A stretch of 64,000 nucleotides of DNA from Macrocybe gigantea (lineage: Eukaryota > Basidiomycota > Agaricomycetes > Agaricales > Callistosporiaceae), in assembly GCA_011319805.1 (NCBI GenBank), contig SJRY01000270.1, positions 310,001 to 374,000 on the forward strand, read 5' to 3'. Shown here piece by piece: positions 12,533 through 24,568 of the stretch (position 1 is its first letter; each line of letters starts with the position of its first letter). The position numbers were made by a program, and so were the translations under genes. Below the pieces are notes generated by a model that had not been told where the DNA came from, ran no database searches, and saw only the letters and a program-made list of their open reading frames with translations.

Positions 12533-13357
12533 TACAGGTAGAGAAGAGCTAGGCTGAAATGGAGTGGTACGTAGACTAGTTTAGATGTAGATATCGGTGT
12601 TTAGATCTCTGTCATGCGTTCTGGTACTCATGTTACCTATATATGTAGACGAACAGCAGTATTCGTCTTCCATGCGACCATGCGCCGCGCAAGGAGGACA
12701 CCGCACTCCGCCAGTGGTTTCGTAGTCGCTCGACCGCCCGCTGGACAGCCTAGTGTCTAGGAGTTAGTCGAGGCGGCCGAAACCACTCGGTGGATTGGAG
12801 GACCACCTGTAGTGGCGATGCATGCGACCGAGGATCAAACGTCGGTGGTTAAAGTCAACAAAGATTGCATTCAGCATCTGAGATGGCGGATTTGCCGATT
12901 CGAGCTTCCAACCGCGCTCGAAGGGTTCCATCAGGAGCGATGTAGGAAGTTTCGCTACAAGAATAGTGAGGCACGACCGTTCACAAACAGGAAAACGCAC
13001 GCGTATTGGAGATTGTTGGCCATAAGGCTGTCCTCGAGGGAAACGACGACACCAGATACTTGTCCATGTCGAGGGCGGGGTATGGGAGGTGCAACGAGCT
13101 GCTGCGCTGATCGAATCCGAATGGAAATGGTCGGCTTTGGTTTGTGTTTTGATGCATCGAAGAAACCTGATGGGGACTTGTTAGGATTGGGTTCGGGTAT
13201 TAGCAGACGCGAGTCGATATATGTAGGAGGACTGTTTTCGAGCAGCGAGAGACTAATGCACCATGTCCCCTGTTTGGGACCGTGAAGCGAGTTTCCTGTG
13301 CAATCAAGAATTCAAGCCGCCACATGCGTGCTAAAGATCCAAAAGAAAAATAAAATC
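12533..13357. other. Region between the MFS gene and the paralog pair
   Basis: A 157-codon frame at 12812-13285 (plus) has no recognisable motif and is overlapped by an antisense frame. I do not support a gene. The first 100 bases are probably the MFS 3' UTR. Confidence 0.4.
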
Positions 13358-14178
13358 AGTGCTTCAATGGAATCACGATGTCAGCTAATGACGCACAGCG
13401 TGCAATGAAGTCCAGCTCTATGTGTTTAGAGACGAACATACGCTTCCTGAAATGCACAATGTCGAAATTCACGGCGAATTGACCTTCGTCCTCGGAACGT
13501 GTTCTACGGTGATGTTATCTGGAGGCATAGTTGCATCGAGCAGCATCTCGTCTGTGCCAGACAACGGGGAGAACTCTGGTGACATTCGTAAACGTTGAAG
13601 AGTGGTTGATCCGAGGTGAGAAGACAAGCATGTCGAACGTCCGCGATCGTCTCCGGAACGAGTGGACTGGCGAAAGATATCAACGCGGTGAGGAGGTCAG
13701 GAGGGTCGGAGCTGTCTCCGTCGGACGACGCTTGACGATGGCCCAATAAAGCGGCGTGTGGTCCTCAATAAACCTTTCCTGCAAGACACTCGACAGGGAA
13801 AGTGAATACCCCGCGCAGGCTTCAGCACAGCTTTCCAGGATGCTCACGGACGCTCCAGAGTCCGAATGCTCGCGAACGAGATCCCGGACGAGACCCTGGA
13901 CCGTGCTGCGAATTTCCCGAGTGGTTTTCGATGAACCAAAGCTGAACCACGAGCCTCCGGCGCGAGCTTTGCCTTTGGCAGAGGAAGGCGGGGACTTGAT
14001 CACCGGGGAGACAGGGTAGAGCTGAGGAGCTGAGAAGACCTTGGTTCTGACGACTGATCGATCGCCTTGGATGTGGATTGGGAGACGCGTCGACTGGGAT
14101 CACAGTGTCATAAGACGGGGGTGCCTCGGACGGTGTGGGGTCATCCGGGAGCGGTTGCTTGAAGTTTTCAATGATCAT
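13358..14178 (-). pseudogene. Lineage-specific hypothetical protein, paralog 1, frame-broken
   Basis: Reading leftward from ATG 14178, segments of one protein lie in different frames. First comes a Pro-rich N-terminus (PPSYDTVIPVD), then GSWFSFGSSKTTREIRSTVQG with LESCAEACAGYSLSLSSVLQE and DHTPLYWAIVKR. After a shift near 13705 comes DPPDLLTALISFASPLVPET with ACLLTSDQPLF. After a second shift near 13600 comes SPEFSPLSGTDEMLLDA. After a third near 13460 comes FAVNFDIVHFRKRMFVSKHIEL with a terminal ADIVIPLKH. The order matches paralog 2 next door residue by residue, so the frames belong together. I know similar agaricomycete proteins but no function for them; an ankyrin-like fold in the DHTPLYWAIV part is only a guess. 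Confidence 0.6.
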
Positions 14179-15004
14179 GACGAATACTTGGAATGAGTAA
14201 GTAAATCAAGGTGTTCTTGTGCAGGCGAGGCACTGGATAGTATGTATACCTTTATTGCAATATCACGACATAAGGCTGCGCGTTCTGCTGCGCCGCGGTA
14301 AACCTGTCAGGACGAAATAATCGTGGACTTTGGCGGCAGGACTGATGAGTCCATAACTCGGCACTGACACAGCCTCCCAAATCAAGGGCTATCAGGAGTC
14401 GCACGTGCCGGCCCTGATGAATCACGTTTCTCAGCTGATGATGAATCGTTTATGGACACAATTTACATGTAGCAGAATGAATTGCATCTAGCACATGATA
14501 CACTCGTCCTCCGTGATAGAAGAGTCTTCAGGAAATGCGGACAAAGACGCCTCTAAGCGCGCTCTCATGCATTTATTTGGAGCAATATACGAACTATTCC
14601 TACCCTCTCGATCCATTAGCACGACAAACGTATTCCGCATGTGTATCTTACCGATATTTCAGGCAACGGCCCATTGGACATTGTTCTAGGGAGGTGAGAA
14701 TGCGGCGACGCCAGAAATCTGTCGGAGGACCGAGCTTTCCAGGGGAATCCAGAGGTACAACAATGGTCGAAAGGAGGTTTTTTGAACTTTCGGAAGTGGT
14801 TCGGGTACCAGGCTGCTCTCAGTATAATACGCTTTCGAAAGGGGTATATAGAGCCTTGCCGTAACCCATGTTGGGGAACTGTGGTCCAAGATAGCGAGCG
14901 ATGCACACCACGTTCCGATTGGTACTTCGTCTCCGTATTTTCGGTCTGATATAAAGAATGAAAGCCGCCACATTCTGTCTGGCATGACCCATTTGCCAAT
15001 GCGG
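14179..15004. other. Spacer between the tandem paralogs
   Basis: No coding family recognised. Overlapping antisense frames around 14535-15008 lack motifs. The spacer should hold the promoter of paralog 1 and the 3' end of paralog 2. Confidence 0.4.
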
Positions 15005-15719
15005 TCAACTAATGAATACGACTTTTGAATGAGCAGATGGCATACCCTGGGCCAGAAAATCCACCCCTATTTGATTGAATGCGAGTACACGTTCTTGAAA
15101 ACTGGAAAACTGGAAATCGACAGTGAAGCCATCATCGCATTCGATAACGCATACGTCGTCGAGCGCGCCAGAATTCTTGTACAAGGTATGATCCGGGTCG
15201 CAATAGAGAGCAAAGTCTGAAGGAACGCAAAACTTGTGAAAGATGTCTTGGTTCGACGTGAGAAGGCACCCTCGACGAATATCGACGACGGTTTCTGGCT
15301 CAAGAGGAGAAGCGAAGGACAAGAAGACCGACAACAGCCCAGGTACGTCTGACCGTCTTGCATTCACGACGACCCAATAAAACGGCGAGTGCGAATTGAG
15401 CGACTTTTCCTGCAGGACGGCCGAAAAGGAGATCAAGGATTTCGCGCAGGCCTCATTACAGCTTTTAAGCAACTCTGCCGTGGCGCAAGCGTCGAGGTTA
15501 TTCTGTTCACCAATCTGCAAGGATCCTGAGTACGACGTTTCGGGTGTCAATTGGGGATGGTGAAGCTTTGGGTGAGCAGAAAAGAGGACTCCTGACGTGT
15601 TGTCTGGGTGTTTCCACAGGGTCGACAAGTGTTGGATCAGGAGAAGGTGGGCAGGACCGCAATAGGGGTCCTGTTTCCATTTCGTACTCGTGGCTCCCGA
15701 TTGCGCTGGAGCCGTCCAC
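15005..15719 (-). CDS. Lineage-specific hypothetical protein, paralog 2
   Basis: The main open frame (15628-15005) carries LLKSCNEACAKSLISFSAVLQE, SHSPFYWVVVNAR, LLSVFLSFASPLEPET, RRGCLLTSNQDIFHKF and an acidic C-terminus (CDDGFTVDFQFSSFQERVLAF). Each aligns with a segment of the broken paralog at 13.4-14.2 kb. The N-terminus lies upstream in another frame (METGPLLRSCPPSPDPTLVDP, from about 15683), so an intron or a frame break sits near 15560-15630. Function is unknown; the Ser/Pro-rich N-terminus looks disordered. The gene is oriented like paralog 1, consistent with a tandem duplication. Confidence 0.6.
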
Positions 15720-16663
15720 CTACTGATAAACTTGTCAGCGGAGGGATAGACGGGGGATCACCTCGTCGATACCTGAATGCACGCGACATGGTCGGAGTCA
15801 GAAGGACGAGGGTTGTCCTGATCCTGCATCTGGACGAGCGGATGGTTTAAATCGTGATCGAGTGCAGTGTTTGCTTTGAATTCCACGTGATGGGCCTCAG
15901 ACCTCCGCCAGAATCGATCGTATCCGTCGAATGTTCAAGAGTTGCCTTGGGCAGTCGACTGCAGAACCGTCGACACTTGCTGATGTAGAGCAGTTTTAAC
16001 GGAGCTCGGGGCATCTGCTTGATTATAAAAACGGACCGTAGCATGGTCAAATTACGCGGCGAGGTGACCGCAGAGATGGTCAGGCTGGAGGCTTAGGGGA
16101 ATTTCCCCTAACAAGGATCGTTCAACACGTCGGATGAATGGGCTATATAATCAGTCAAAACACGATCGGCTTCGATGCTGCCTAGAGCCAATTCAATTGA
16201 ATTCGAGAAAGAAAGGTGAAAACCCTTGTCGAAGAAAGGCATTCCGACCGCGGTTTGTGAAAAATGTTGTAGGTGAAATTCTTCGTGGATGTGGAAGGAG
16301 ATGGTATGCCAGAAACAGTTCTGAATAGATCCAATCCGTTTTTCGTCTTCTCGAGGGCGCCCCGGCATCTCATATGTGTCGAAAGCAGTGACAATGCTGC
16401 TAGCTCCTCTCGCCAAAGGCATTGCACTTCGGGCATCTCTTGGAAGGGAAAGTGCTTGCTCCACGCATTCCAAGAGCTTCTTAGAGAGCGTAACTTACGT
16501 TGAATTGAGGTCAGTCCGAAAGTGAATGTCGAGTGGATTGTAAGCGTAGAACGATAGCTGCGGAGTTTCAAATACGGTAATCATCAACAGAATTCTGAAC
16601 AAAAAAATCGAATGTGTTTTACAAAGAGAAAAGCAACATCTACGCATCTCAATCTAATTCTAT
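15720..16663. other. Region upstream of paralog 2, no supported gene
   Basis: Two overlapping minus-strand frames (16473-16108 and 16571-16182) have partly protein-like composition but no family I recognise. A GCGGAGTTTCAAAT string near 16560 also occurs at about 38987 in the 5' flank of kinase-like copy C, so a worn remnant of that family is possible. Confidence 0.35.
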
Positions 16664-19600
16664 TCAATCAAACAGGCCGACGGCGTTCCAATAGCAGACC
16701 CAGAGTTCCGCATCCGCAGCACCGAGGCGCGGAAGGGCCTTCATGGTCGGGCTGAACGCCTGCGCCTTGTCAGTGGCGAAACTCGCGAGACCGCCACTCT
16801 CCGCAGTCACACCAGTGCCCTGCTTGAATATCGCTTCATTCGACTTCGAGAACGCGCGGAAGAACTCTAGAAGCTTTATCGCGGGCTGGAGAAACAAAAG
16901 CATAAGGATAGGTGTGAGCGACCGCATGCGAAGCAAGAGATCGCACGTACGAGATCTTTCAGTTCCGCGTCCGAGGCGGACGCCGCGTGTTTCTCGAGGA
17001 GAGAGAACCACTCTTGGAATGAGACGAGCCGCAGCGCATCCTCATTGAGGTTCCTAGTCTTCAGCACCGCATCTCCGATGGCTATGATCGCCGAGTTCCA
17101 CCCGATCGGTCTTGGATGGACAAGGTTGAGCGCGATGGGCGGATTTTCAGGCGAGAACGCAACGTCGATGATAGCTTTTGCGACTGCGTGCATCGGCAGC
17201 CACGATACAACCTGAAAACGAGGTTATTCTCTGCATTTCTTTGCGTTTGGGTACATCCGAGAGACTTACCCCGTCGCGGTGGGCAGGACGCCGAGCTTGA
17301 CGCTCGTCTTGACGAGAATGGGCACCCAATCGGTCGTCGCCCACGCACCATTCGGCAGACCACCGCTTATCTGTCCGATCCGGAAGGAAGTCGCCTGGAG
17401 ACCGCTCTTCGCAAGAACCTGCCAAGCCTCGGCATGAACACAAAAATCCAAGCGCCGCCTGAGAACCGAGTACACTCACGCGTTCGGCGACGTACTTGCC
17501 CTCCCCGTACCCATTCCCAACCGCGACGCTCGCGTCCAGGCTGACCTCCTCCGGGAACGGTCCGCGCGACGCGCTCCACGATTGCGCCGAGGCGACGGAG
17601 GACGTAAAAAGGAATCGCACCGCATGGTGTGCTCCACGGGCAAGATCAATCAAGCGGCGTGTCCCGCGGACGTTGGGCTCGAACGAGGAGAGGGCGAGAT
17701 TGAAATCGAGCTTCCACGCAATGTGGATCACTGCCGTGACGTGTTTTGTAACTGAGGATGTGACAATCAAGTACGGCACCGTGGGCGGGACGGGAAAGTG
17801 TACTTACTTCCTGATACGCAGTTGCAGGACAAGCCAAGCCCCTCCTGCGCCACATCTCCCTCCAAAAACGCAAGCTTGGGCGACTTCAACAGGCCCACAT
17901 CAAGCGCCTTGTCTCTGAACCTCTCCTCGTGCCTGTCAAGGGACGAGACCGAGGAGGGGCGGTTCAAAGCGTAGACACGCGCGACGTGCTCGTCGCCCAA
18001 CAGCGCAGCCAGGACCTGCGAGCCCAGGTTGCCCGTCGTGCCAGTGATCAAGACAGTCCGTTCCGTCTGATGCCCTTCTCGGACTTGAGCCGGTGGCGAG
18101 TCGAGGCCAGCGCTGTACTTTTCGATCATCGCTTCCATCGCGGCCTTGCCGCCCGATGACGCTACTGCGTTCTGCGGGTCCGACACAAGTCCGACAAGGT
18201 GAGCGGCGAGGGTGTCGATAGACGGGTAACTGTACACCGTGTTCTGCGTAACAAACTCGGCCGCTCTGGCCGCCGCGGCGTCGCCCTTGGTCGACCTTAG
18301 GGCCCAGCAGACGGCGTCGCAGGATCGTTGCGCTTAGGCTGTGAGAGTGGTCAATCAAATAGTGCACGGCGGCGGTGTGTGGAAGTCCGCACCTGTCGAA
18401 CCCTTGCTCGAACAAATCGCCCGAAGCAGAAAAGGCTTGCCAGAGTGAACCTCGCTAGCCTGGTCCGAGAGCCACGCGCGGACGTCTTCCAGGTTCCAGC
18501 TCGGCGGCGGGACGACGGACTCGCCCTTGGCGCTCGATTCCACTGTCGCGTACCTAAACGCCGTTCGTTTCACACATGCATGCAGTGAACAGTTTTTTTT
18601 TATCCGGTTCGACTTACAAAGCCTCGATCTCCTCGTCGTACGACTTGAGCGATGCCTTGCGCATGACGGTGCCCTTTCCTGCACGCGCGAGGGGCTTGTC
18701 GGGGGATGTGATGAGGATCATCTCCTTGAAGACGCGGCTGAACGTTGGCGCGACCTTGTTCGCCTCCTCGATGATGGGCCTAACGAGGAGCAGAATTCGT
18801 CAGAAAGGCGCCGTCGACGTATCAGTGCAGCGCAAGTGTTCACCAGAGCTTGTTGCGCAGACCGGCGAGCTGGGTTTGGTCCGCGACGTCGATGGCATGC
18901 TCAGCCTTGGGCTCGATGAGGATGCCGGGCTGATCGTGCTCTCGGCCGAACATGACCGTGCCCATGACGCTGCGAGTCGACATACCCTCAATAACAGGGC
19001 CAAGTGCAGATAATGTCATGTGACTTACTATGGGCTGCTGTTGACGATATCTTCCATTGGACCGGGGACAGTTTTCTCTCCCGAGGCATGAATGATGACA
19101 TCATCGACGCGACCAACACTGGAACGTGATCGCGCGTTTTTAGTTTAAATAAGCGGATGCAATGTAAACGCACATTCTCCACAAATAATCTTTGGTGGGA
19201 TGACGCTCCCAGAGGTCAGAAGTAGCGTAGCCTCTCACATCGGGTAAATTCTCAATTGGAAGCGAATGAGTCTCTGTCACCTGTGACTCAAGATCAGACA
19301 CAACTTATGATATATACAAGTGACAAAGGAGACAAACCAGAAACTGGCATTCGTACGTGCCGTCGCCTTGAGGTACCCATCGGACTTTGGAGCGGTCGCT
19401 AAATTCCATGTACGCCCACTCGTTCTCGTCGCCAGGCCGCGGAACTGGAACTGTCGGCGAGCCAAACTCGGTGCCACCATAGCCTGGATTGAGCCGAACG
19501 CCTGATTGAACGAGAAAGTCGCCTAGCTTCGGTGCAACGGAGCCACCAGAGTATCCCTGTTCGCAGAGACGGTTCGTTCAAAAGCTCAACGGGCCCCGCC

Positions 19601-20727
19601 AAAAAAAAAAAAAAACTGCGGAATACTTACGACAAACTCCATGTTCTTGAGGATCTCGACGGCGGCGGGGGACTGTGCCCATATCTGGAGAAGCGTCGGG
19701 ATCGTGATCATCGCGTTGGACTTTGTGCGGCGGATGTGCTCGAGAATGTTGTCCGGCGTCGGCATGACGGGCAGGCTGTCTCGTGTCGTCGCGACGGGCG
19801 GGTACACGCCTATAGGGACCGCGCCGTAGAGCGTGTAGATGACCTGTGCGTACACGCCAAGCGTGTGGAATGGAGGTAGCGGCATGCCTGCGATCGTCAC
19901 GCGCGGGCGGTGCTCGCGGAACTGCACGAGGCTCGCTGGCGATAGACACTGCGTGTGAGACTTGGACTGCGAATGGAGAGTCGCACACTCACGGAACGCG
20001 GCCCAGTGGACCAAGATGAGGTGCGTCTGCGGGATCGCCTTTGGGAAGCCTGTGCTGCCAGACGAGTGGAGGTAGAGCGCGACGTCGGAGAGCGAGGGGC
20101 GCGTCGAAGGGCGCGGGGTACGCCTCAAACGGGGCCTCCGCCGTTTCTTTGCCGAGGCGCGGGTAGATGTCCGCCAAAGCTGGGATCTCTTCGATCGTGA
20201 GTGCATAATCTGGGTCGTGGGCGGCGAGCTCGGCCCGGATGCCGTCGATCAGCGTCTTGAGCGTGAGCTGTGTCGTGATGAGGCGGTGGCAGTCTGTCTT
20301 TTTGAGCAGATGGACGACGGCGGCTGGCGTGTTGCGTGGGGAGATAGGGAATGGCTAGGGGAACAGAATCATGTCTCCTGTGAGTTGATGCGATCTTCAC
20401 GCACGGAGACACTGCACTCGGACTTACCACAAGACCCGATCTCAGGATTCCAACCGTGATTGCTTGATAGAGGATCGTGTCCGTCAAAGCCATGAACGCC
20501 ACGACCTCCGTATCGCTGCCTTTCCTCCCCGGGCGGATGGCATGCGCGACGCGGTGGCACGCGCGACCGAACTCGAGGAACGAGATCTCTGTGATCTCTT
20601 CTAGCGTCGGGTCAGCGCTGTACACAAAGATGGGGTGCGCGGCGTTGTGCGCCACGTTCCAGTCTACGGCTTCGGCAAGCGTCAGGCTGCCATCGAGCGT
20701 GGGAGTGCCGGATCTCCTCGTATGCTA
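16664..20727 (-). CDS. Adenylate-forming reductase (NRPS-like, A-T-R domain order)
   Basis: Read leftward, the adenylation domain comes first: LYLHSSGSTGFPKAIPQTH (AMP-binding P-loop, about 20080), PLPPFHTLGVY, YATSDLWERHP, GRVDDVIIHASGEK and GKGTVMRKA (A10 lysine region, about 18660). A carrier domain follows with GFD|SLSAT around an intron near 18395-18345; the Ser is the phosphopantetheine site. The reductase domain has TVLITGTTGNLGSQVL (NADP-binding, about 18050), FTSSVASAQSW and YGEGKYVAERV (catalytic Tyr and Lys), ending at TGA 16664. Such enzymes activate an amino or aryl acid, hold it as a thioester and release an aldehyde or alcohol. No condensation domain is present. Two single-base breaks are visible, near 20097 in the A domain and near 18303 after the carrier. 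The first ATG in the right frame is unclear because ATG 20733 is out of frame with the domain. Confidence 0.88.
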
Positions 20728-20739
20728 GACATTGCTATC

Positions 20740-21500
20740 TGCGCCTCAATTATGATGATATCGTAGGAGGGTGTTGTTAACAAGATCACCTCGACGTGGG
20801 GCGCTGGTCTAAGTACTTTTTTTTTGCTGTCTCTGGCAGGTAGCTCCTTTAGGTAGTTTGCGTCCTACTCTGGACTCGTCTTCATCACTCCGATGGAACG
20901 TTTGACAGTTTGAAAGCGCGCCGCGTTCGTCGTTGGAACCGGCATTGGTGCTTTGAAGCGGAGAATTCACCTGCTGATCTGCGCTCTATTTTTAAGACGG
21001 TCAGCAGCAGACCAAGTCCGAAGGAACGTCAAAGCATCTTGGAAGTCTGTGAATGGCAACGACTTGTCGACATTGATAGTCGAACCGGAGTAATTATGGA
21101 GGCAAGGCACCCAGCATCAGGACAAGCCCAACACAGCCAATTCGCATGATGAGGCGTTCAACTTGTTTGCGATTGGGTGATAGCTGTTTATGAATCGTGC
21201 GAATAAACCATGACGATGTAACATGTCCTCCATTTCACCGAAGCCATGACGTTCTACAAGACATATACCGTTACCGTACCAGTTTACTTCACTGTTAATC
21301 TCAAGGAATTGAAAATTTGGACTCCATGCAATAGCCATATCAACATTGCTCTGGAGAACAACCAAGTTCAGCTTTGCAATTCAAGTCCACGGACACGGCA
21401 CTGGTACTCACGAAACGTTCACGGCTTTGAGGATGCAGTAAACCCTGACGCAATAAACGCATGCATGAGGCATCCGCTAATCAGCTATCGCCGTTCTTCA
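20740..21500. other. Intergenic region between divergent genes
   Basis: No gene recognised. It separates the leftward reductase from the rightward HNH gene and so should hold both promoters. A nine-T run lies at about 20817-20825. Confidence 0.4.
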
Positions 21501-21516
21501 TCAACCGACCAAGCAC

Positions 21517-22976
21517 TTGGGCTTACTCACCCAGGCCGGGTTCCATGATCGGCAGCTGGATGTTCGTCAGCCGCACTCCTTGTCTAAGGTATTCGTTGGC
21601 CCTATTGCATTTGTCGCACCTCTGCCTTCTCAACTTCCAGCTCATCTCTCCTCGTCCCCTAACATCCACCATTACAAGAGCGCCTACCATATCTGTCTTC
21701 GCCTCGAAGGCAACATACAATCCAACATCGCCGCAAACACGAAAAAGACGGTCGTCGAGGAGCTCGAGAGGTGCCTTATCTACTGTCGCATTCTTGGATA
21801 TCTCCTGCTCTATGCCCCAAAGGAGGAGGCACACCAGGTTCGTAAGGAGATCGTATCATGTCGCGCCGAAGACGCAAAGCTGCTTCGACTCGGCAAAATG
21901 TATTACGACCACTTTATTCGAGCATGTATGTATACCGCATATCTGTGTTCTAGCTAACTCATGACTCCTCCAATTCTGTCAAACAAAGGACGGACACCGT
22001 CACATCATCGCGTTCATCTCTACCCCCTTTTGATACGGCTGCCGCCGAAATCAAAAAGGCGTTGGAGGATGCTCCTCAATCCCACAACGGCCAAAACCTG
22101 GTATGTAACATCACATTAATCTTCTCTTCGCTCCTCATCACGAATTGCAAGGCTTTGTACCGCGACGGGTATCGATGTGTCCTGTCTGGGGTCTATGATT
22201 TGAAAAGTATCAAGAAATATGAAGAAGTGCGACTCCAAATGGCTGGAGTCGCCGATGCGTCGGTGACGGAATGTGCCCATATAATTCCGGAACCAACTAA
22301 TCACGAGCTTGACAAAATTAACAAGTACACAGTGTCATTATCCCTCATTTTTCTTTCGCCGAAGTATCTAGCACGACTACGCCTCTAATGTCTGGACTAT
22401 TATCCGACGATGGTTCATGATTTAAACGGTGTCAAAGTGCATCGCCTGGAGAATGTCATGACATTGGATGGTGGTTTGCACACATTATTCGATATGTTGG
22501 ACATTTGGTTGTCCGCAACGGTATGTTTTTGCATACGTTTATGGTCGGCAGAAGGAAACTGACGAACTCAGGAAATCCCTCATCGATACAAGCCTGAAGC
22601 TACAGTATCCGCCTCGATCAGGCGTCTTCCGCAATTTGTAACCTTCACCACACCTAACCCGGTCAAGCTTCCTCTGCCGTCGCCCGACTATTTGGCTCTC
22701 CACGCCTCATGTGCAAGGATTGCTCGTCTCTCGGGCGCGGCGGAGTACACTGAGAAAATATTGGACGATATTGAAGAAATCGGTGTGTTGAGTGAGGATG
22801 GTACATCGGCAAACCTGCTCGAGCATGCCTTGTTCGCGGCCACCAGCAAGCGACAACGACACCCTCATTACCAGCATTTGCAGGAGCATCCAAATTCGGT
22901 GTACCATGATAAGAAAGAAAGGATACAAACTTATAGGTGTACCAATCGATTAAACAAGCCTGGCACATTCCAGTAA
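21517..22976 (+). CDS. HNH-endonuclease-domain protein (fungal type), with a frame break
   Basis: Exon 1 gives SKVFVGPIAFVAPLP, KSAYHICLRLEG and RCLIYCRILGYLLLYAP, the helical N-terminal half of a widespread agaricomycete HNH group. The core follows: ALYRDGYRCVLSG with DASVTECAHIIPEPTNH, where the Cys and the AHIIP His fit the HNH metal-binding and catalytic signature. The 3' part has DYASNVWTIIRR, then in another frame LNGVKVHRLENVMTLDGGLH, and finally NPVKLPLPSPDYLALHASCARIARLSGA and a short acidic tail. The frame changes between about 22411 and 22426 with no usable intron, so a base seems missing. No ATG in frame precedes 21517; the start may be lost or in an upstream exon. A nuclease role is inferred from the family only. 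Confidence 0.7.
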
Positions 22977-23119
22977 ACGAAGAGAAACAGGTGAAGAGGC
23001 TGCATTTTCCCAGCTGCGATCGAGATTTCACAGGACGAAGAACAAATCCGAATCAGTTGTAGAAATGAACAAAATGACAAGAGGAGCAGTCAAGTTGCTT
23101 TTAGACTGTTAACGCATAC

Positions 23120-23480
23120 TTATTGACGACCGCCATTGGTGCACCAAATCTTAATCAGAAGTATCTTGTATAAGACTATAGGACTACACGACAATGCCAA
23201 CCTATTATGTATCATTTTGCCAGTACAAAAAGAAGAGAACGGCGCGGGGTCGACGTTCTCGCCCAGGATCGCCCGCAGCCCGAATGAATTCCGCGAGTCC
23301 ATCAGGAAGAGCGACCACGTCGGCGGGTTGCGCGCCTCGTTCGTCCACAGGATGTCTGTTATCCCGCGCGACACGGCGTTTGTCTGGATCTGCAGCATCG
23401 GCGCGGACGCGAAGCGCAACGCAGTGAGGGAGACAAGGCTGTTGGTTGATTGGTTGGCGAGCGCGTTTGGTTTGCAAACC
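23120..23480 (-). pseudogene. Kre9/Knh1-like secreted protein, first-exon fragment
   Basis: The leftward translation reads a residual signal peptide (SLTALRFASAPML), then LQIQTNAVSRGITDILWTNEA and NPPTWSLFLMDSRNSFGLRAIL ending GENVDPA. This is the start of the Ig-like N-terminal domain of fungal Kre9-type cell-wall proteins, in which WTN, PPTWSLFLM and the VDP motif recur. The sequence then loses similarity (PFSSFCTGKM), no further domain is found, and no ATG precedes the signal peptide in frame. I read it as a truncated copy. A plus-strand frame over the same bases is its shadow. A fuller relative lies at 52.0-52.4 kb. Confidence 0.6.
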
Positions 23481-24460
23481 TTGACAAGTATCTCACGGGG
23501 TACTGGGAGTGCTGCCTAGGGTGTCGAGACTCGAGACTTGTCCTTTAGTACGAGCTCAAGACCGCGACGCTCTCGCCGTCGAGGGGAAATGCGTGGTTTT
23601 CAGATCAGTGATACCTGCGTGGCAAAAGATTGCAATACGGTGGTAGTCAAGCATCTCAACAGCAGCACCCTTGGAATGCAAAAACTGCGTTCGGGAATCA
23701 ATGATCCAAGTGATCTAACGGACTATTTATGAGCTTCTTTGAAACAGCGTTGCAAGACAGCTGTCGACGACTCACCGGTCGCCAACTCATCATGTTTCAG
23801 CAAGAGTACACTACAAGACAGCGCTTGATGGATCTGTGGACAACGCCCGGCATCGCTTTCAAGTTTGAAGACGACCAACAATCCTCTTGCATTTCCCAAC
23901 TCTCGATACTGGTAGGTGGGGCTGATCATGACTTTAAGCCTGTCTGTCAAAAAGCTCTAATGCATCGGCCCCAGATATGCATCATATCTCCGAGTCTGAG
24001 AGGGAAGAACTTGCATTGCAAAAACGATTGCGCAACCTCATACAAACATACCTCCTCGTCATGTGCTAGATAACCTGATGATGGAAAGGATGACCGAGTC
24101 ATTCCAGACGGTTCTGCTCATTTGTTTAAGGCGAAGAACAAAGGATGTACCTGACCGTCCTGCTGCGCAGCAGTCACCAGGGCGCCAATCAACATGCTGT
24201 CTCTGATATCTCTAGTTTTCGTGGAAATTCCAATTCTGGGCCTCAATTCTTTTCAACATATCCTATCCTGCGATCTCCTGCGGCGCAGCACCTGTCAACT
24301 ACGCACAGACGCCACGAGTCACATATGGGTGCTTAAAGTCTCAGGGATACAGTGACTTCCTCCTTCCTGCAACTTGATTTTCGAAGCGTCATCTGGTCAA
24401 GCGCTTTTTTTCCGCCCTGACAAGACCACAGAACGCACGGCCGAGCTCCACTTACCCCCG
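23481..24460. other. Region without recognised genes
   Basis: I see only short overlapping frames on both strands here, none with a motif or conserved splice pattern. Confidence 0.4.
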
Positions 24461-24470
24461 GTCTCAAGTT

Positions 24471-24478
24471 TATAAATA
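24471..24478 (+). promoter_or_regulatory. TATA box for the membrane protein gene at 24569
   Basis: TATAAATA lies 91 bases before the ATG, within a suitable distance for a fungal core promoter, and is followed by a T-run at about 24490-24504. Confidence 0.5.
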
Positions 24479-24568
24479 CGACCAGCATGTTTGTTTTTTT
24501 TTTTCCCTTAGTTCGCTTCTCTTGTAAGTATTGGCCATGAAGCAACTCATCATAGACCCCTAGACGAC

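Noticed and set aside
12812..13285. 157-codon plus-strand frame downstream of the MFS gene
   Set aside because: No motif, ordinary splice context or paralog; an antisense frame overlaps it. Chance is the simplest reading.
19599..19613. A-run as the tail of a retrocopy
   Set aside because: It lies inside an intron of the reductase gene just after a GTAAGT donor; on the coding strand it is a T-run.
23136..23519. Plus-strand frame of 127 codons
   Set aside because: It is the antisense of the Kre9-like fragment, whose WTN and PPTWSLFLM motifs are on the minus strand.
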